23,921 bases of DNA from an uncultured Oscillospiraceae bacterium (GTDB taxonomy: Bacteria > Bacillota > Clostridia > Oscillospirales > Oscillospiraceae): the NCBI GenBank assembly GCA_910587205.1, contig CAJULZ010000033.1, positions 1 to 23,921 on the forward strand, written 5' to 3'. Below, in pieces: positions 13,943 to 21,912 of the stretch; within the stretch, counting starts at the first letter, position 1; each line of letters opens with the position of its first letter. Below the pieces are notes generated by a model, which saw only the letters and a program-made list of their open reading frames with translations, was not told the origin of the DNA and searched no databases. Position numbers and translations under genes: made by a program.

Positions 13943-13971
13943 ATGATAGCATACTAGGCACTAAATTACAA
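13943..13971 (-). promoter_or_regulatory. Promoter of the small coiled-coil gene (- strand)
   Basis: On the - strand, TTGTAA (13966-13971) and TATCAT (13943-13948) are 17 bases apart. This places the start about 26 bases before the ATG at 13910 and fits the choice of that start codon. Confidence 0.65.
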
Positions 13972-14014
13972 GTATTTTAGCCATAAAATACAGTATCAAT
14001 ACCTGTCGCCGTTA

Positions 14015-17000
14015 TCACGCAATTTTCTGTTCACCCCAGCGAATCTGGAAATGGCCGTCTTCGTCTAACTCCCGGCGCATCAACAGAGACAGCAAGTCAT
14101 AATTGATTCCGAACTTCTCGTAGATTTCGTCCAAGTCAGTATCTTGCCCCTTCATAAACAGGTTCAGTTTCTCCTTGACCAGCACCATCTGCATGAGATT
14201 AGATTCCAGACTGCCAGCGTAGGTAAGGAAATAAATATCCTTGTATGCCGTGGAGTTGTAACGAATAAAGCGCATATAAAATTGGCTCATTGCGGCGTTG
14301 TTGTAGTGCAGTTCCGGGATGATAATGCGGTTGACATACTCGAAATTGACGCTGCTGGGTAAGCTCTGCTGTGTGCAAAGCAGTATGCCATTTCCGCTGT
14401 CCCTGAGCGTTTTACGGAGCGTGCGGCGCTTTGCGAAAGAGACGGTTGCACCGGTAACAATAAACAGCGGCCTGTCCGGCAACAGTTCCCGAAAGGCTTC
14501 AGCGTAGCGATCCAGCACGACTTTGTGACGGACACCAATCGCCACGATCTCGTTCGGCCATTGGGCGGCCATTTCTACAGCGGTCAGGATCTTTACCGGC
14601 GTATCACCCGTGTACTCGCTCAGAGAATTGGGGGCGGCACTGACCCGGAGCAGCAAGGTGATCTGCTGCATCAGGCGGAGCATGGCATCCTTACGATGGT
14701 TTCCAGTAGAGGCAAAGTAGTTCCTTTGAACAGCGTGAAACTCCCTCATGACTTTCCCGTAGACCTCCCGCTCCTCCGGGGCGAACTCTACGGGAACCTG
14801 ATGGATGCGCCGGATCTCTTTCCCGGTTACCTCCTCGAATGTACGAGTGATGACCGTTTTCCCCAGGATATCGCTGAGCACATCAGAATTGAAGATGTCC
14901 TGTGTCCGCTCGCCAATCCCAAACACTGTGGTCTTTTCCGGCAGATGGCTGGCGGAGAATAGCCTATACCCCCTCTTATATGCGGGAATGGGTTCTCCAT
15001 AATAGTCATTTGGTTTGGACTCCAACGCATCGGATTCCTTATCGTAGTGGTAAAGCCGCTCGCACCACGAGATCATGTTAATGGAGTTATTATAGAGCAG
15101 CTCCATCTGCGGGGCAAACTCCGAAATGTTGTTGCGGGTGCTGGTGCCGGTGGTGAGCAGCTTAGTCCGACAGCGCCGAAAGCAGCCCAACGCAGATTTT
15201 GCCCGTACCGTATCAGGATTGGATATCTCGTCGCTCTCGTCCAGCACCAGGCAGACCTTTTGATTGTGCCGTTTGATCCACCGTTTGATGTGCCGTTGGA
15301 TCTGACCCAGCTTGTTGAGTGTCAGCAGCACAAAGTCGCCGGGCTGGATGCGCTCCAAATCGGCCAACCGCTCCACAAACACATAGCTGAGGCCATAGTT
15401 CTTCAAAACGACATCCCAGTTATTTCGGATAGAAATAGCTGTGGATACTACCCAGGTTGAATGAATGTGCTGCCGCTCCATACGGTACATCCCTATGGCG
15501 ATCCCGGCCAGTGTCTTTCCACTGCCCTGCTCCCACTGGAGCATCCCGTACCGCTTTTGCAGCATGAGATTGATGTCGTGCTGCTGGATATCGTTGAGTT
15601 GGATAATCTCCTCATTCTCCGCATCCCACAGGTTGAAATTTTTCAGCCATGCGCCGATTTCCGCGTCCTCGTCCATCTCGGCAAAAGGCTGATTTTGGAC
15701 ATCATACTCCTTGCGTTTCCTTTGCAGCAGTTTGGAAAATGGTGGGTAGTCCTCCGGCCTGTTGTCGATCACCGCCTGATAAATCGGTACTGGCTTGCGC
15801 ATGGTCTCTGTCATCTGCCGCCGCACCTTGGCGCTGTAGCCCTTATAAACAAGGTTTCCCTCCTGCTTTACCAGAGTAATGACATCGCGCTCAGGAGGTT
15901 TGTTCTGTTTCCGCAGGGCTAACCGCAAGTAGGCCAGCACCTTTGCCTCTGTGAGCCTGGTTTGGAGCCACTTCTCATAGGACATATCCTTTGGTTGTAC
16001 CTGGGTATAAAAACGGTGAATATACTCGCAGCACTTCATGTATTTGTCCCGGACAGCGGGATGGGCCTTGATCTGATACAGCAGTTTCTGCGTTTCATAC
16101 GTAAAATTTTTAGAGGTGTCGTGCTCCTTCGCCAGCTCCAGCAGTACATGGGACTTGTTTTTCTCTAAATCGGCTTTGGGAAGCATCAGGATATGTTGGT
16201 AAATCCACTGCGCCTCCCGCTCCACAGCGAAGTCGGATTCCAGTATTCTTATTGTCTCTGTTTCATAGTGCTTGGCCGTCCATCCATCCGCTATACTCTT
16301 CTTCTGCCAGAACTGGAGCTTGGTTGCAAATTTCTCCACGCCGAGGTAGGAAAAGGCGTCCTCCGGCAAATTTACCTGTCCCCAAAAACTGAACCGCGCT
16401 TCCATATCATGGATCATCTTCTTGTCCATAAAGGCATCGGCCAGAAAGGATTTTGGCGTGATTAGAGCCAGGATACCCAACGGTTTCAGCAATTCAGCGG
16501 CCTTGATACAGTAGAACATCTGAGACAGCAGTTCCTCTCCGTTCTCTATCCGCCAGCGCAGGTGAAACGGAGGATTGCCGACCACATAGTCAAAGCGCAG
16601 TTCCGGCTGGTAAGTGCGGATATCCCCCAAGGTCAGGTTCGCCGCAGGGAACAGGAATCGCGCCACTTTGTATGCCTTGGGGTCAAGCTCACAGCCGTAC
16701 AGATTGGATTCCGCCGGGAAGAAGTTGAAAAAGCTGCCCTTACCACAGGTGAGATCGGCTACCAGATCGTAGTTTGACGGACTCAGTGCGGCGGCCACCA
16801 GCTGGCAGAGTTTCGACGGAGTAAAGAACTGACCGTTCTCGATCTCCTTTTTCGCCTCACTATAGCTGTGGTAATCATCATAGCCGCTCCGCTCTAATCC
16901 GTGCAGCCCGCCATCGCCGGTATAGGCGCTGTAGATATCCTCGCCAGTAATACCGGACTCTTGAGCTGTGCCGCTGTCAATCAGGTACAAGACTTTCTCA

Positions 17001-17056
17001 TTCAGCATTTTCCGTTGCTCTCGGCTAAACGCTTTTTCCTGATATTGATATTTCAT
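14015..17056 (-). CDS. N6-adenine DNA methyltransferase fused to SF2/SNF2-like helicase
   Basis: A 1013-residue two-module protein. N-terminal module: GQFFTP (75-80), the S-adenosylmethionine motif DLTCGKGSF (101-109) and the catalytic NPPF (161-164), in the order of gamma-class N6-adenine methyltransferases. C-terminal module: Walker A QGSGKT (510-515), a DESD box (606-609), TTGT (635-638) and, near 925-931, QFYMRFIR, a degenerate motif VI lacking the usual glycine. This is a Snf2/type III-like translocase pattern. No PD-(D/E)XK or HNH nuclease motif was seen, so it is not an obvious restriction enzyme. The start at 17056 follows GGAGG. It is preceded by its partner gene at 17069-17962 with a 12-base gap. 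Likely roles: modification of the element's DNA, anti-restriction or chromatin-like remodelling; the activity is inferred from the motifs. Confidence 0.87.
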   Translation of the reverse strand: MKYQYQEKAFSREQRKMLNEKVLYLIDSGTAQESGITGEDIYSAYTGDGGLHGLERSGYDDYHSYSEAKKEIENGQFFTPSKLCQLVAAALSPSNYDLVADLTCGKGSFFNFFPAESNLYGCELDPKAYKVARFLFPAANLTLGDIRTYQPELRFDYVVGNPPFHLRWRIENGEELLSQMFYCIKAAELLKPLGILALITPKSFLADAFMDKKMIHDMEARFSFWGQVNLPEDAFSYLGVEKFATKLQFWQKKSIADGWTAKHYETETIRILESDFAVEREAQWIYQHILMLPKADLEKNKSHVLLELAKEHDTSKNFTYETQKLLYQIKAHPAVRDKYMKCCEYIHRFYTQVQPKDMSYEKWLQTRLTEAKVLAYLRLALRKQNKPPERDVITLVKQEGNLVYKGYSAKVRRQMTETMRKPVPIYQAVIDNRPEDYPPFSKLLQRKRKEYDVQNQPFAEMDEDAEIGAWLKNFNLWDAENEEIIQLNDIQQHDINLMLQKRYGMLQWEQGSGKTLAGIAIGMYRMERQHIHSTWVVSTAISIRNNWDVVLKNYGLSYVFVERLADLERIQPGDFVLLTLNKLGQIQRHIKRWIKRHNQKVCLVLDESDEISNPDTVRAKSALGCFRRCRTKLLTTGTSTRNNISEFAPQMELLYNNSINMISWCERLYHYDKESDALESKPNDYYGEPIPAYKRGYRLFSASHLPEKTTVFGIGERTQDIFNSDVLSDILGKTVITRTFEEVTGKEIRRIHQVPVEFAPEEREVYGKVMREFHAVQRNYFASTGNHRKDAMLRLMQQITLLLRVSAAPNSLSEYTGDTPVKILTAVEMAAQWPNEIVAIGVRHKVVLDRYAEAFRELLPDRPLFIVTGATVSFAKRRTLRKTLRDSGNGILLCTQQSLPSSVNFEYVNRIIIPELHYNNAAMSQFYMRFIRYNSTAYKDIYFLTYAGSLESNLMQMVLVKEKLNLFMKGQDTDLDEIYEKFGINYDLLSLLMRRELDEDGHFQIRWGEQKIA

Positions 17057-17068
17057 ATTGTGCCTCCG

Positions 17069-17962
17069 TCAGCATACTGTCCCAAGGTATTTTTCGATAA
17101 ATTCCTCGGCGTACCGCTCACTGGTAAACTTCAAATCCACCCGTCCATTTTTGAACATCTTCAAATGCTTGACTTTCTCACAGGTGGTAAACTCCACCAA
17201 ATCGCTTTCCGAATCTCGATAGCCGATCAAATCGGAAAAACCCAGCGGGAACAAATTATGGACGCCAGTCTCATAATGGGCGAGGCCACACAGGATATTC
17301 TTCATACTGTCCTGAACGGTCCATTGATCGCGCATCCAACACTCATGCTTGCAGAAATACCCGGAAAAACGAATGGTGTCCTTTTTGCGTTCAAATTCCG
17401 GCTCTTGCTTATAGGTGTTCCAGGCTGCGTTGTGGCACTTTTCGTACAGTTCCTGAAATGCCTGCTCGGCAAAGCTCCGGCCATCCAGCCGGAGGATGAT
17501 CTGATCGACAATATCCGAATACCGCACAGACAAACTCTGCATCTGCTTATGATATTCCCTCATGGCTTCCTTGCTGTCCCGCCAGCGATCCGGCTCTTTC
17601 GGCAGAAGGGCTTCTTTCACGTCCGAGACACTGACCGTCACATGGTAGGTTGCATTGAAGTAGTGGACAACCGTTCCGATGAAGTCACTGTGGAGCGCCT
17701 CAATGTGTTTTTTGATTGCGTCCTCCGAAATAGAGAGACCATCCCTCGCAACCAGATAATTGTGATAAAAAGTGCCCTGCTTATCTCCCAGCAGTTCATC
17801 CTGCTGTTTCTGCATATCCGCCCAAACAAATATCAGTTCTTTGAACATACTGACGGCCGCTTTATAGGCAGCCTGATGCTGCTCGCAATAAAATTTATCC
17901 TTTTCTGAAATACGATTATCGGCCTTGACCTCCACCGCCGCGAATTTTTCCAATAAATCCAT
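17069..17962 (-). CDS. DUF4942-like partner of the methyltransferase, 297 aa
   Basis: The start is ATG 17962 behind AGGAGG. The protein is mostly helical with a cysteine/histidine-containing middle (FCKHECWMRDQW). It ends with VKHLKMFKNGRVDLKF followed by ERYAEEFIEKYL, which matches my memory of the end of DUF4942, a domain often found with or fused to DNA methyltransferases in mobile elements. Here it is a separate gene whose stop is 12 bases before the methyltransferase-helicase start, so the two are made together. It may recognise DNA or substrate for the methyltransferase; that is inference, and the domain call is tentative. Confidence 0.65.
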   Translation of the reverse strand: MDLLEKFAAVEVKADNRISEKDKFYCEQHQAAYKAAVSMFKELIFVWADMQKQQDELLGDKQGTFYHNYLVARDGLSISEDAIKKHIEALHSDFIGTVVHYFNATYHVTVSVSDVKEALLPKEPDRWRDSKEAMREYHKQMQSLSVRYSDIVDQIILRLDGRSFAEQAFQELYEKCHNAAWNTYKQEPEFERKKDTIRFSGYFCKHECWMRDQWTVQDSMKNILCGLAHYETGVHNLFPLGFSDLIGYRDSESDLVEFTTCEKVKHLKMFKNGRVDLKFTSERYAEEFIEKYLGTVC

Positions 17963-17973
17963 AATGTCCTCCT

Positions 17974-18023
17974 AAAAATAGCTGTTCAGGGAATCAGTAT
18001 TCTCAACTGATTCCCTGAACAGC
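17974..18023 (-). terminator. Perfect hairpin with T-run, upstream of the methyltransferase operon
   Basis: An 18-bp perfect stem (arms GCTGTTCAGGGAATCAGT and ACTGATTCCCTGAACAGC, 17981-18023) is followed on the - strand by TATTTTT. It lies between the DUF3848 gene and the DUF4942-like gene, directly before the AGGAGG of the latter. It looks like a terminator or attenuator separating two operons; no clear promoter follows it, so partial read-through is likely needed. Confidence 0.75.
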
Positions 18024-18068
18024 ACGGTTCATTGTGGTATTGCTATATTAAGACGGATTTGAATTCGC

Positions 18069-18395
18069 TCACAACCTACCGTCTCCGCTCTGAAGTGCAT
18101 AGTCCGCACAGCACTCGATCACATCCCTGATGGTGTCCATGTGGCCGCAGTTGTCCCGTTTCTGCCAGTCCTTATACACATCAGCCAGAGGGCAGGGGGA
18201 CTGCAAAAGCGCCTGCACCTCTTCCTCGGAAAGAATGTCCTCTTCCATAGCAATCAGAATGTCTTCCCGGATGGTATATTCGTAGGCATGATCCAGAATT
18301 TCTTGCGCCGGCAGGGATAGCAGCCACTCCCGATAGATGCGCTGTTCAGCAGACATCTTTTCATACAGCGCATTATTTTGTTTCTCAGCGTCCAT
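18069..18395 (-). CDS. DUF3848 protein, 108 aa
   Basis: The start is ATG 18395 after AAGGAG. The sequence follows the DUF3848 pattern closely: LYEKMSAEQ..YREWLLSLPAQEIL, then HAYEYTIREDILIAMEE, then LSEEEVQALLQSPCPLADVYKDW. This all-helical family is widespread on conjugative elements of gut Firmicutes and its function is unknown. A final conserved-looking part (HMDTIRDVIECCADYAL) completes it. It is at the usual length for the family. The perfect hairpin at 17974-18023 follows it. Its presence supports an ICE or conjugative-plasmid origin for this half of the window. Confidence 0.85.
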   Translation of the reverse strand: MDAEKQNNALYEKMSAEQRIYREWLLSLPAQEILDHAYEYTIREDILIAMEEDILSEEEVQALLQSPCPLADVYKDWQKRDNCGHMDTIRDVIECCADYALQSGDGRL

Positions 18396-18421
18396 ACTTA
18401 TCGCTCCTTTTTCAGCTAAAA

Positions 18422-18859
18422 TCAGCCGCCATTTTCGACTTCCTGATATGTGATGTCAATGGGCTTATCAGTAAGAACCCCAATATATCGCTTGAACATT
18501 TCCTGAAGCCGCTCCTCAGTCAAGCTGCGCTCAACCTCTGAAAGCTTCCACGGATAGGACGGCTCATAGATCAGATACTTGTCGCCATCCTCACTATCGC
18601 AGGCCAGCAGATCGAGGCCTTCCACTTCCAGGATCACTTCTTTCAACAGCGCAGCAAGTTCCATACAGCAGTCCTGATCGAAGCCCATATAATCGTCCCA
18701 GACAGGGTCCTCAATTTCTGAATCTGCCAGCCATTTTTGCATCTGGGCGTTAAACTCCGGTGCCAGCGCCAACAAATTCTTCAGCCGTTCAATACTTCGC
18801 TCGGTTATGTCATCCGTACAGATCCCGTAGCCATAGTTGTGCCATGAGATATAGCTCAT
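18422..18859 (-). CDS. Hypothetical protein, 145 aa
   Basis: The start is ATG 18859, about 10 bases after AAGGAG; the GTG at 18868 is nearly on top of that site. The N-terminus MSYISWHNYGYGICTDDI is distinctive. It is followed by a helical region (IERLKNLLALAPEFNAQMQKWL), an acidic segment (DYMGFDQDCCMELAALLKEVI) and a likely small mixed fold (YLIYEPSYPWKLSEVE). I know of comparable proteins on clostridial elements, always unnamed. No function can be given. It starts two bases after the stop of the preceding gene, so both are in one operon. Confidence 0.78.
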   Translation of the reverse strand: MSYISWHNYGYGICTDDITERSIERLKNLLALAPEFNAQMQKWLADSEIEDPVWDDYMGFDQDCCMELAALLKEVILEVEGLDLLACDSEDGDKYLIYEPSYPWKLSEVERSLTEERLQEMFKRYIGVLTDKPIDITYQEVENGG

Positions 18860-18861
18860 AG

Positions 18862-19353
18862 TCAGCACTCTCCTTCCTGATAGTCATAGTCGATGCACCC
18901 ATCGTCATCTGTGATACGGGGCTTGCGCTCATGCACCATGGCGAACCGGCATTCACCACCACGATTGAATTGGCAGGTACGGGATTCGCACTCAATGCAG
19001 AGCTGCTTCAGATAGACGAGTTTGGCTACCCCCTCCGTCCGGTCGATACCGTCAGAGTACAGCAGATGACCGATGCCCTTGCTGTGCCGGCGGTCAAACC
19101 AATGCCAGATCTCATCCCGGCTGACGCCCACGCCCCAGCCCATGAACGGCTCCAAAAGCCGCTCGGTCTCTGGATCCATCGTAACATCTGCCAACTGGCT
19201 CCACAGCTCCTCCAGCGCCTCATCACGGTCACGCAGCGTTTCAATTTCGGTGAGTCCGTCATAGATGGTGGAGTAGTCGCCGTTGTCGATACGATCCGCC
19301 TGATGCAAAGCATTGAGATGGTTGAGCGCCTCGATTTTGATATCACTGTTCAT
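18862..19353 (-). CDS. Cysteine-rich hypothetical protein, 163 aa
   Basis: The start is ATG 19353, overlapping the stop of the upstream gene by 4 bases. The N-terminal 60 residues are helical and charged. The middle contains WHWFDRRHSKGIGHLLY. The C-terminal third has six cysteines (C119, C122, C127, C135, C153, C163) in a pattern CxECxSxxCxFNRGGECRF followed by RITDDDGCIDY, which suggests one or two bound metal ions. The 'N-GG-C-R-F ... DDDGC-DY' block resembles the end of several small unnamed element proteins. The N-terminal FN/GGEC residues also suggest a structural zinc rather than an active site. Function unknown. Confidence 0.78.
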   Translation of the reverse strand: MNSDIKIEALNHLNALHQADRIDNGDYSTIYDGLTEIETLRDRDEALEELWSQLADVTMDPETERLLEPFMGWGVGVSRDEIWHWFDRRHSKGIGHLLYSDGIDRTEGVAKLVYLKQLCIECESRTCQFNRGGECRFAMVHERKPRITDDDGCIDYDYQEGEC

Positions 19354-19694
19354 GCTTGTCCTCCTGTTTTTTTCGCTTTGGCGGCCAAAATCTGATTACG
19401 GATCTCATAGATTCGTGCAACCATTTCCTCCTGGGTCGCGCAGTTCACACACTCATCCCGCTGATCCTGCTGATTTGCGGAAAGATCACGGATGGAAATG
19501 TGGTATGTATCCTTCACGCCATACCCACCATCTACACAAAACCAGAACCGTTTGCCCAGCGCCGCACTCTCTGCAACGATGTTCATTTTGTGGAACCGGC
19601 TGATGCTTCCGGCCTGGCAGAAATCATCAAACCCAGCCTCATGGATAGCCTTCCTGATTTTCAGGTACTTTCCATCAAAATCTGTGTATTCCAT
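19350..19694 (-). CDS. Hypothetical protein, 114 aa
   Basis: The start is ATG 19694 behind GGAAGGG. The TGA overlaps the next ATG (ATGA), so translation is coupled to the cysteine-rich gene. The product is a small alpha/beta protein: an N-terminal strand-helix (YLKIRKAIHEAGFDDFCQ), a FWFCVDGGYG segment, then DTYHISIRDLSAN and a helical, basic C-terminus (YEIRNQILAAKAKK). No catalytic or metal site is evident; three cysteines are scattered. The family is not recognised. Confidence 0.73.
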   Translation of the reverse strand: MEYTDFDGKYLKIRKAIHEAGFDDFCQAGSISRFHKMNIVAESAALGKRFWFCVDGGYGVKDTYHISIRDLSANQQDQRDECVNCATQEEMVARIYEIRNQILAAKAKKTGGQA

Positions 19695-19721
19695 GTAAGT
19701 TCACCCTTCCACAACACTGTT

Positions 19722-19952
19722 CTACAGGTTAAATTCGATATCGCCGGTTTCGTACGCCGTACCATGCTCCCGGTTGTACTCCTCGACAGTCGTCTCGGGA
19801 ATGTAAGTGTCGCCGTCCGGCATAAACCGGCCCTCCGCGATAATCTTCCGGAGCAACTCCTCGGCCATGCCATCGTTGGCAAAGATAACAGTCTCCTCGG
19901 CTTCAGTAATGCGGAGACCTACACCCAAGCGCATCCATAAATGTCTCTCCAT
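19722..19952 (-). CDS. Hypothetical protein, 76 aa
   Basis: The start is ATG 19952, with GAGGTG about 6 bases upstream and the stop of the preceding gene one base away; the earlier in-frame ATG at 19976 lies inside that gene and lacks a site. The protein is acidic: a short basic start (MERHLWMRLG), then VIFANDGMAEELLRKIIAEG and PETTVEEYNREHG. It is small and soluble and the family is not recognised. Low complexity of evidence, but the reading frame, site and packing support a real gene. Confidence 0.68.
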   Translation of the reverse strand: MERHLWMRLGVGLRITEAEETVIFANDGMAEELLRKIIAEGRFMPDGDTYIPETTVEEYNREHGTAYETGDIEFNL

Positions 19953-19953
19953 A

Positions 19954-20160
19954 TCACACCTCAGCAAACATCTCAAAGGTGTTAAGTGCCTCGGCCCAAC
20001 TCCGGGTGATGACCCGGTTCTTGTCGCTCACCGGTCCAATGGTCTTCTGTACGCAGTATTCGCTGTCAAGCGGGAATAAAATTACGTTGCCGCGTCTGAA
20101 CGTATCACCCTGGCACATCGCTATACTGGCCTCCAACTTATCTTCATTGGTCAACAGCAT
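19954..20160 (-). CDS. Hypothetical protein, 68 aa
   Basis: The start is ATG 20160 with GGAGAG 6 bases upstream. It is a small beta-rich protein with RRGNVILFPLDSEYCVQKTIGP in its middle and a helical end (RSWAEALNTFEMFAEV). It stops one base before the next ATG. No family is recognised. The 54-base gap on its upstream side contains no clear promoter, so transcription probably continues from the PP-loop gene. Confidence 0.68.
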   Translation of the reverse strand: MLLTNEDKLEASIAMCQGDTFRRGNVILFPLDSEYCVQKTIGPVSDKNRVITRSWAEALNTFEMFAEV

Positions 20161-20214
20161 TTTGAGCTCTCCTATTCTGTAAGTTTTTGATTTCTCACTG
20201 TCAGCAGGACACAG

Positions 20215-21063
20215 TTAAAATCCATTCCAGATTTTCTGCTCCCGGTAGACAAAACACTCGGCATCATCACAGTCCGCAGGCGTCAGATCCTTGATCCGCT
20301 TCCGGCTTCGGGAAATAAACAGGTCTGAATCCATTGGTGGCTTTGGTGTCTTATCCCGCAGCAATTCATCGACCATGACCAGCTGCGCATACTCCTCGGG
20401 CAGGTTCTCCCGCAGATAGCGGAAGAAATAGTTCCGATGAAACGGGCAAAAGGTGCAGGCCGAAGCCCTTGTCTCCAGACCCCATACATCCCGTATATAG
20501 GCGTAGTTGTCCGCCCGAACCAGTTTCATTTCCACCAGAGGGTAATGATTGACAAACATCGGGTTAGTGCTCTCCTTGCATCGTTTTTGCTCCTCGTAGC
20601 TGAAGCCCATGTGCATCTCATGGGCTTTGCGGTCCTCCGGCCGGAGACGCTGGCCTTTTCGATAGCCAAGGACTTCCCAGCGCACATACTTTGCAATCAC
20701 CTCGATCTTATAATCGATGGTGCAGTTTCGAGGCATTTTGGCCTTGTGCCCGTCACCTCGCAGTGTCCACCATGGAATACTGACTGTGCGCCGTTCTCCA
20801 AAATTCCGCATGAAGTCCTCATGGAGCGGGGAGTCAAGAATTTTGAAGGAAATCTTAACCTGCTCACAGGCATCTTGCGTGAACATCACCTGATCCATCA
20901 CCCATGACGGCTCCATACCCAAATCGCAGAAGATCACCAGGTCATAAATGGGGACATCTGGATGCGGCATGGGTTGACCTTTCTTCAGGGATAAAGAGTT
21001 CTCACAAGACATCAGGGCCAGCGCCGTGGACTGCATCCCCGCCCCGAAAGACAGGATCTTCAT
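20215..21063 (-). CDS. PP-loop ATPase, PAPS-reductase/DndC-like
   Basis: The 282-residue protein has the PP-loop at its N-terminus (ILSFGAGMQST, residues 3-13, a variant of SGGxxS) and then a strand-helix with FCDLGMEPSWV (45-55). A conserved cysteine follows in PRNCTIDYKI (111-120), the R-x-CT-x-x-K-type motif of PAPS reductases and DndC. Near the end comes a CTFCPFHRN pair (C203, C206). Such enzymes activate substrates by adenylation, as in sulfate reduction, tRNA thiolation or DNA phosphorothioation. A real metabolic PAPS reductase is unlikely, because no sulfur genes are nearby. The ATG (21063) overlaps the stop of the Mom-like gene, so the two proteins are made together. A role in DNA or nucleotide modification is inferred. 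Confidence 0.83.
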   Translation of the reverse strand: MKILSFGAGMQSTALALMSCENSLSLKKGQPMPHPDVPIYDLVIFCDLGMEPSWVMDQVMFTQDACEQVKISFKILDSPLHEDFMRNFGERRTVSIPWWTLRGDGHKAKMPRNCTIDYKIEVIAKYVRWEVLGYRKGQRLRPEDRKAHEMHMGFSYEEQKRCKESTNPMFVNHYPLVEMKLVRADNYAYIRDVWGLETRASACTFCPFHRNYFFRYLRENLPEEYAQLVMVDELLRDKTPKPPMDSDLFISRSRKRIKDLTPADCDDAECFVYREQKIWNGF

Positions 21064-21893
21064 GGCGCGTACAGTACCCAGCGCAGCTTATTGCCCGCCG
21101 GATACCGCTCCGTGCCTCTTGGCCTGGATGGGGAATCCCACCCGCTGTCTGAACCTTTCACAACACCGTCCGGCTGAAAGCCAACAGCCCGCAGGCTGCT
21201 CCCGCTTTCATCCGGCAGGGTGTAGGTCAGAAAGCGGCGATATCCCATCTCACGCCCAATGCGGATGGCCCGGGCGTAGAGATTGCTGCACACATCGGCG
21301 TAACGCGGGTCGGTACAGCAGCGATTGATCTCCAGGGTCTCGCCGTCCATCTGATGCCGCGCCTTCGGTATGCTCGCCACGGCCACGCCCACCGGCTCCG
21401 GTTCCCCGGCTGCACGCAGGCAGACGGAAAACTTGTGAATACTCGGCCCCGCGTTGTGCCGGTGGTGTCGGTCAATGTAGGTGCTGGCCTCTTTCAGCGT
21501 GATCGGTTCCGCCTCCAGCTTGGCAATCAGGGTGAAGGAAGTCCCGTCTACCCGATAGAGCCGGCCGTAGCCGTCCTCGGTGTCTGTAAGTACATAATCC
21601 CCACATTTGTGTCGTACCGGAAGGGTCTGCTGTCTCCGCTTATCCTTCAGGCGCATAGCTCGGGGCGGCTGGGAGGCTAAGATACTGTCAATGCTAACCG
21701 GCAGTTCAGGGGCCGCTTTCAGCACCGGGTTTTCCGTCGCCCATTTGGGATGGCTGCAATGAAAGGCACGCAGACGATAGGGCATCCTCCACTGCATCAT
21801 ATCCATCAGGTGCTCAAAGGCAGTATCGTCCAAAATTGCGGAACAGCGATAGGAGCACCTGTCTATTTGCGCCAGAAACATATGGCTATCCAT
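21060..21893 (-). CDS. Mom/XF1762-like acyltransferase with extra N-terminal region
   Basis: A 277-residue protein starting at ATG 21893 behind AAGGTGAG. The C-terminal half (about 128-277) matches the XF1762 group of GNAT-like proteins related to phage Mu Mom: ITLKEASTYIDRHHRHN, GVAVASIPKARH, LEINRCCTD, YARAIRIGREMGYRRFLTYTL, then SLRAVGFQPDG and SRPRG. Mu Mom modifies adenines in DNA and protects it from restriction. The N-terminal 125 residues (with C13, C17 and FHCSHPKW) are not part of that family and are unrecognised; they might bind DNA or a cofactor. It is coupled by 4 bases to the PP-loop gene. Proposed role: modification of the element's DNA; what is transferred cannot be read from sequence. 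Confidence 0.75.
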   Translation of the reverse strand: MDSHMFLAQIDRCSYRCSAILDDTAFEHLMDMMQWRMPYRLRAFHCSHPKWATENPVLKAAPELPVSIDSILASQPPRAMRLKDKRRQQTLPVRHKCGDYVLTDTEDGYGRLYRVDGTSFTLIAKLEAEPITLKEASTYIDRHHRHNAGPSIHKFSVCLRAAGEPEPVGVAVASIPKARHQMDGETLEINRCCTDPRYADVCSNLYARAIRIGREMGYRRFLTYTLPDESGSSLRAVGFQPDGVVKGSDSGWDSPSRPRGTERYPAGNKLRWVLYAP

Positions 21894-21912
21894 TCTGGTC
21901 TCTCACCTTCCT

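Noticed and set aside
16901..17908. A 335-residue + strand open frame across the methyltransferase and DUF4942-like genes
   Set aside because: It runs across the junction of two well-supported - strand genes, has no ribosome binding site and looks like reverse-complement coding shadow.
20161..20214. A possible - strand promoter (CTGACA, 17 bases, TACAGA)
   Set aside because: The -10 box matches only about half of the consensus, and the flanking genes are on the same strand and closely packed.
20215..21063. A metabolic PAPS reductase (sulfate assimilation)
   Set aside because: No sulfur-pathway genes are nearby, and the gene overlaps a Mom-like gene; a role on DNA or nucleotides fits better.
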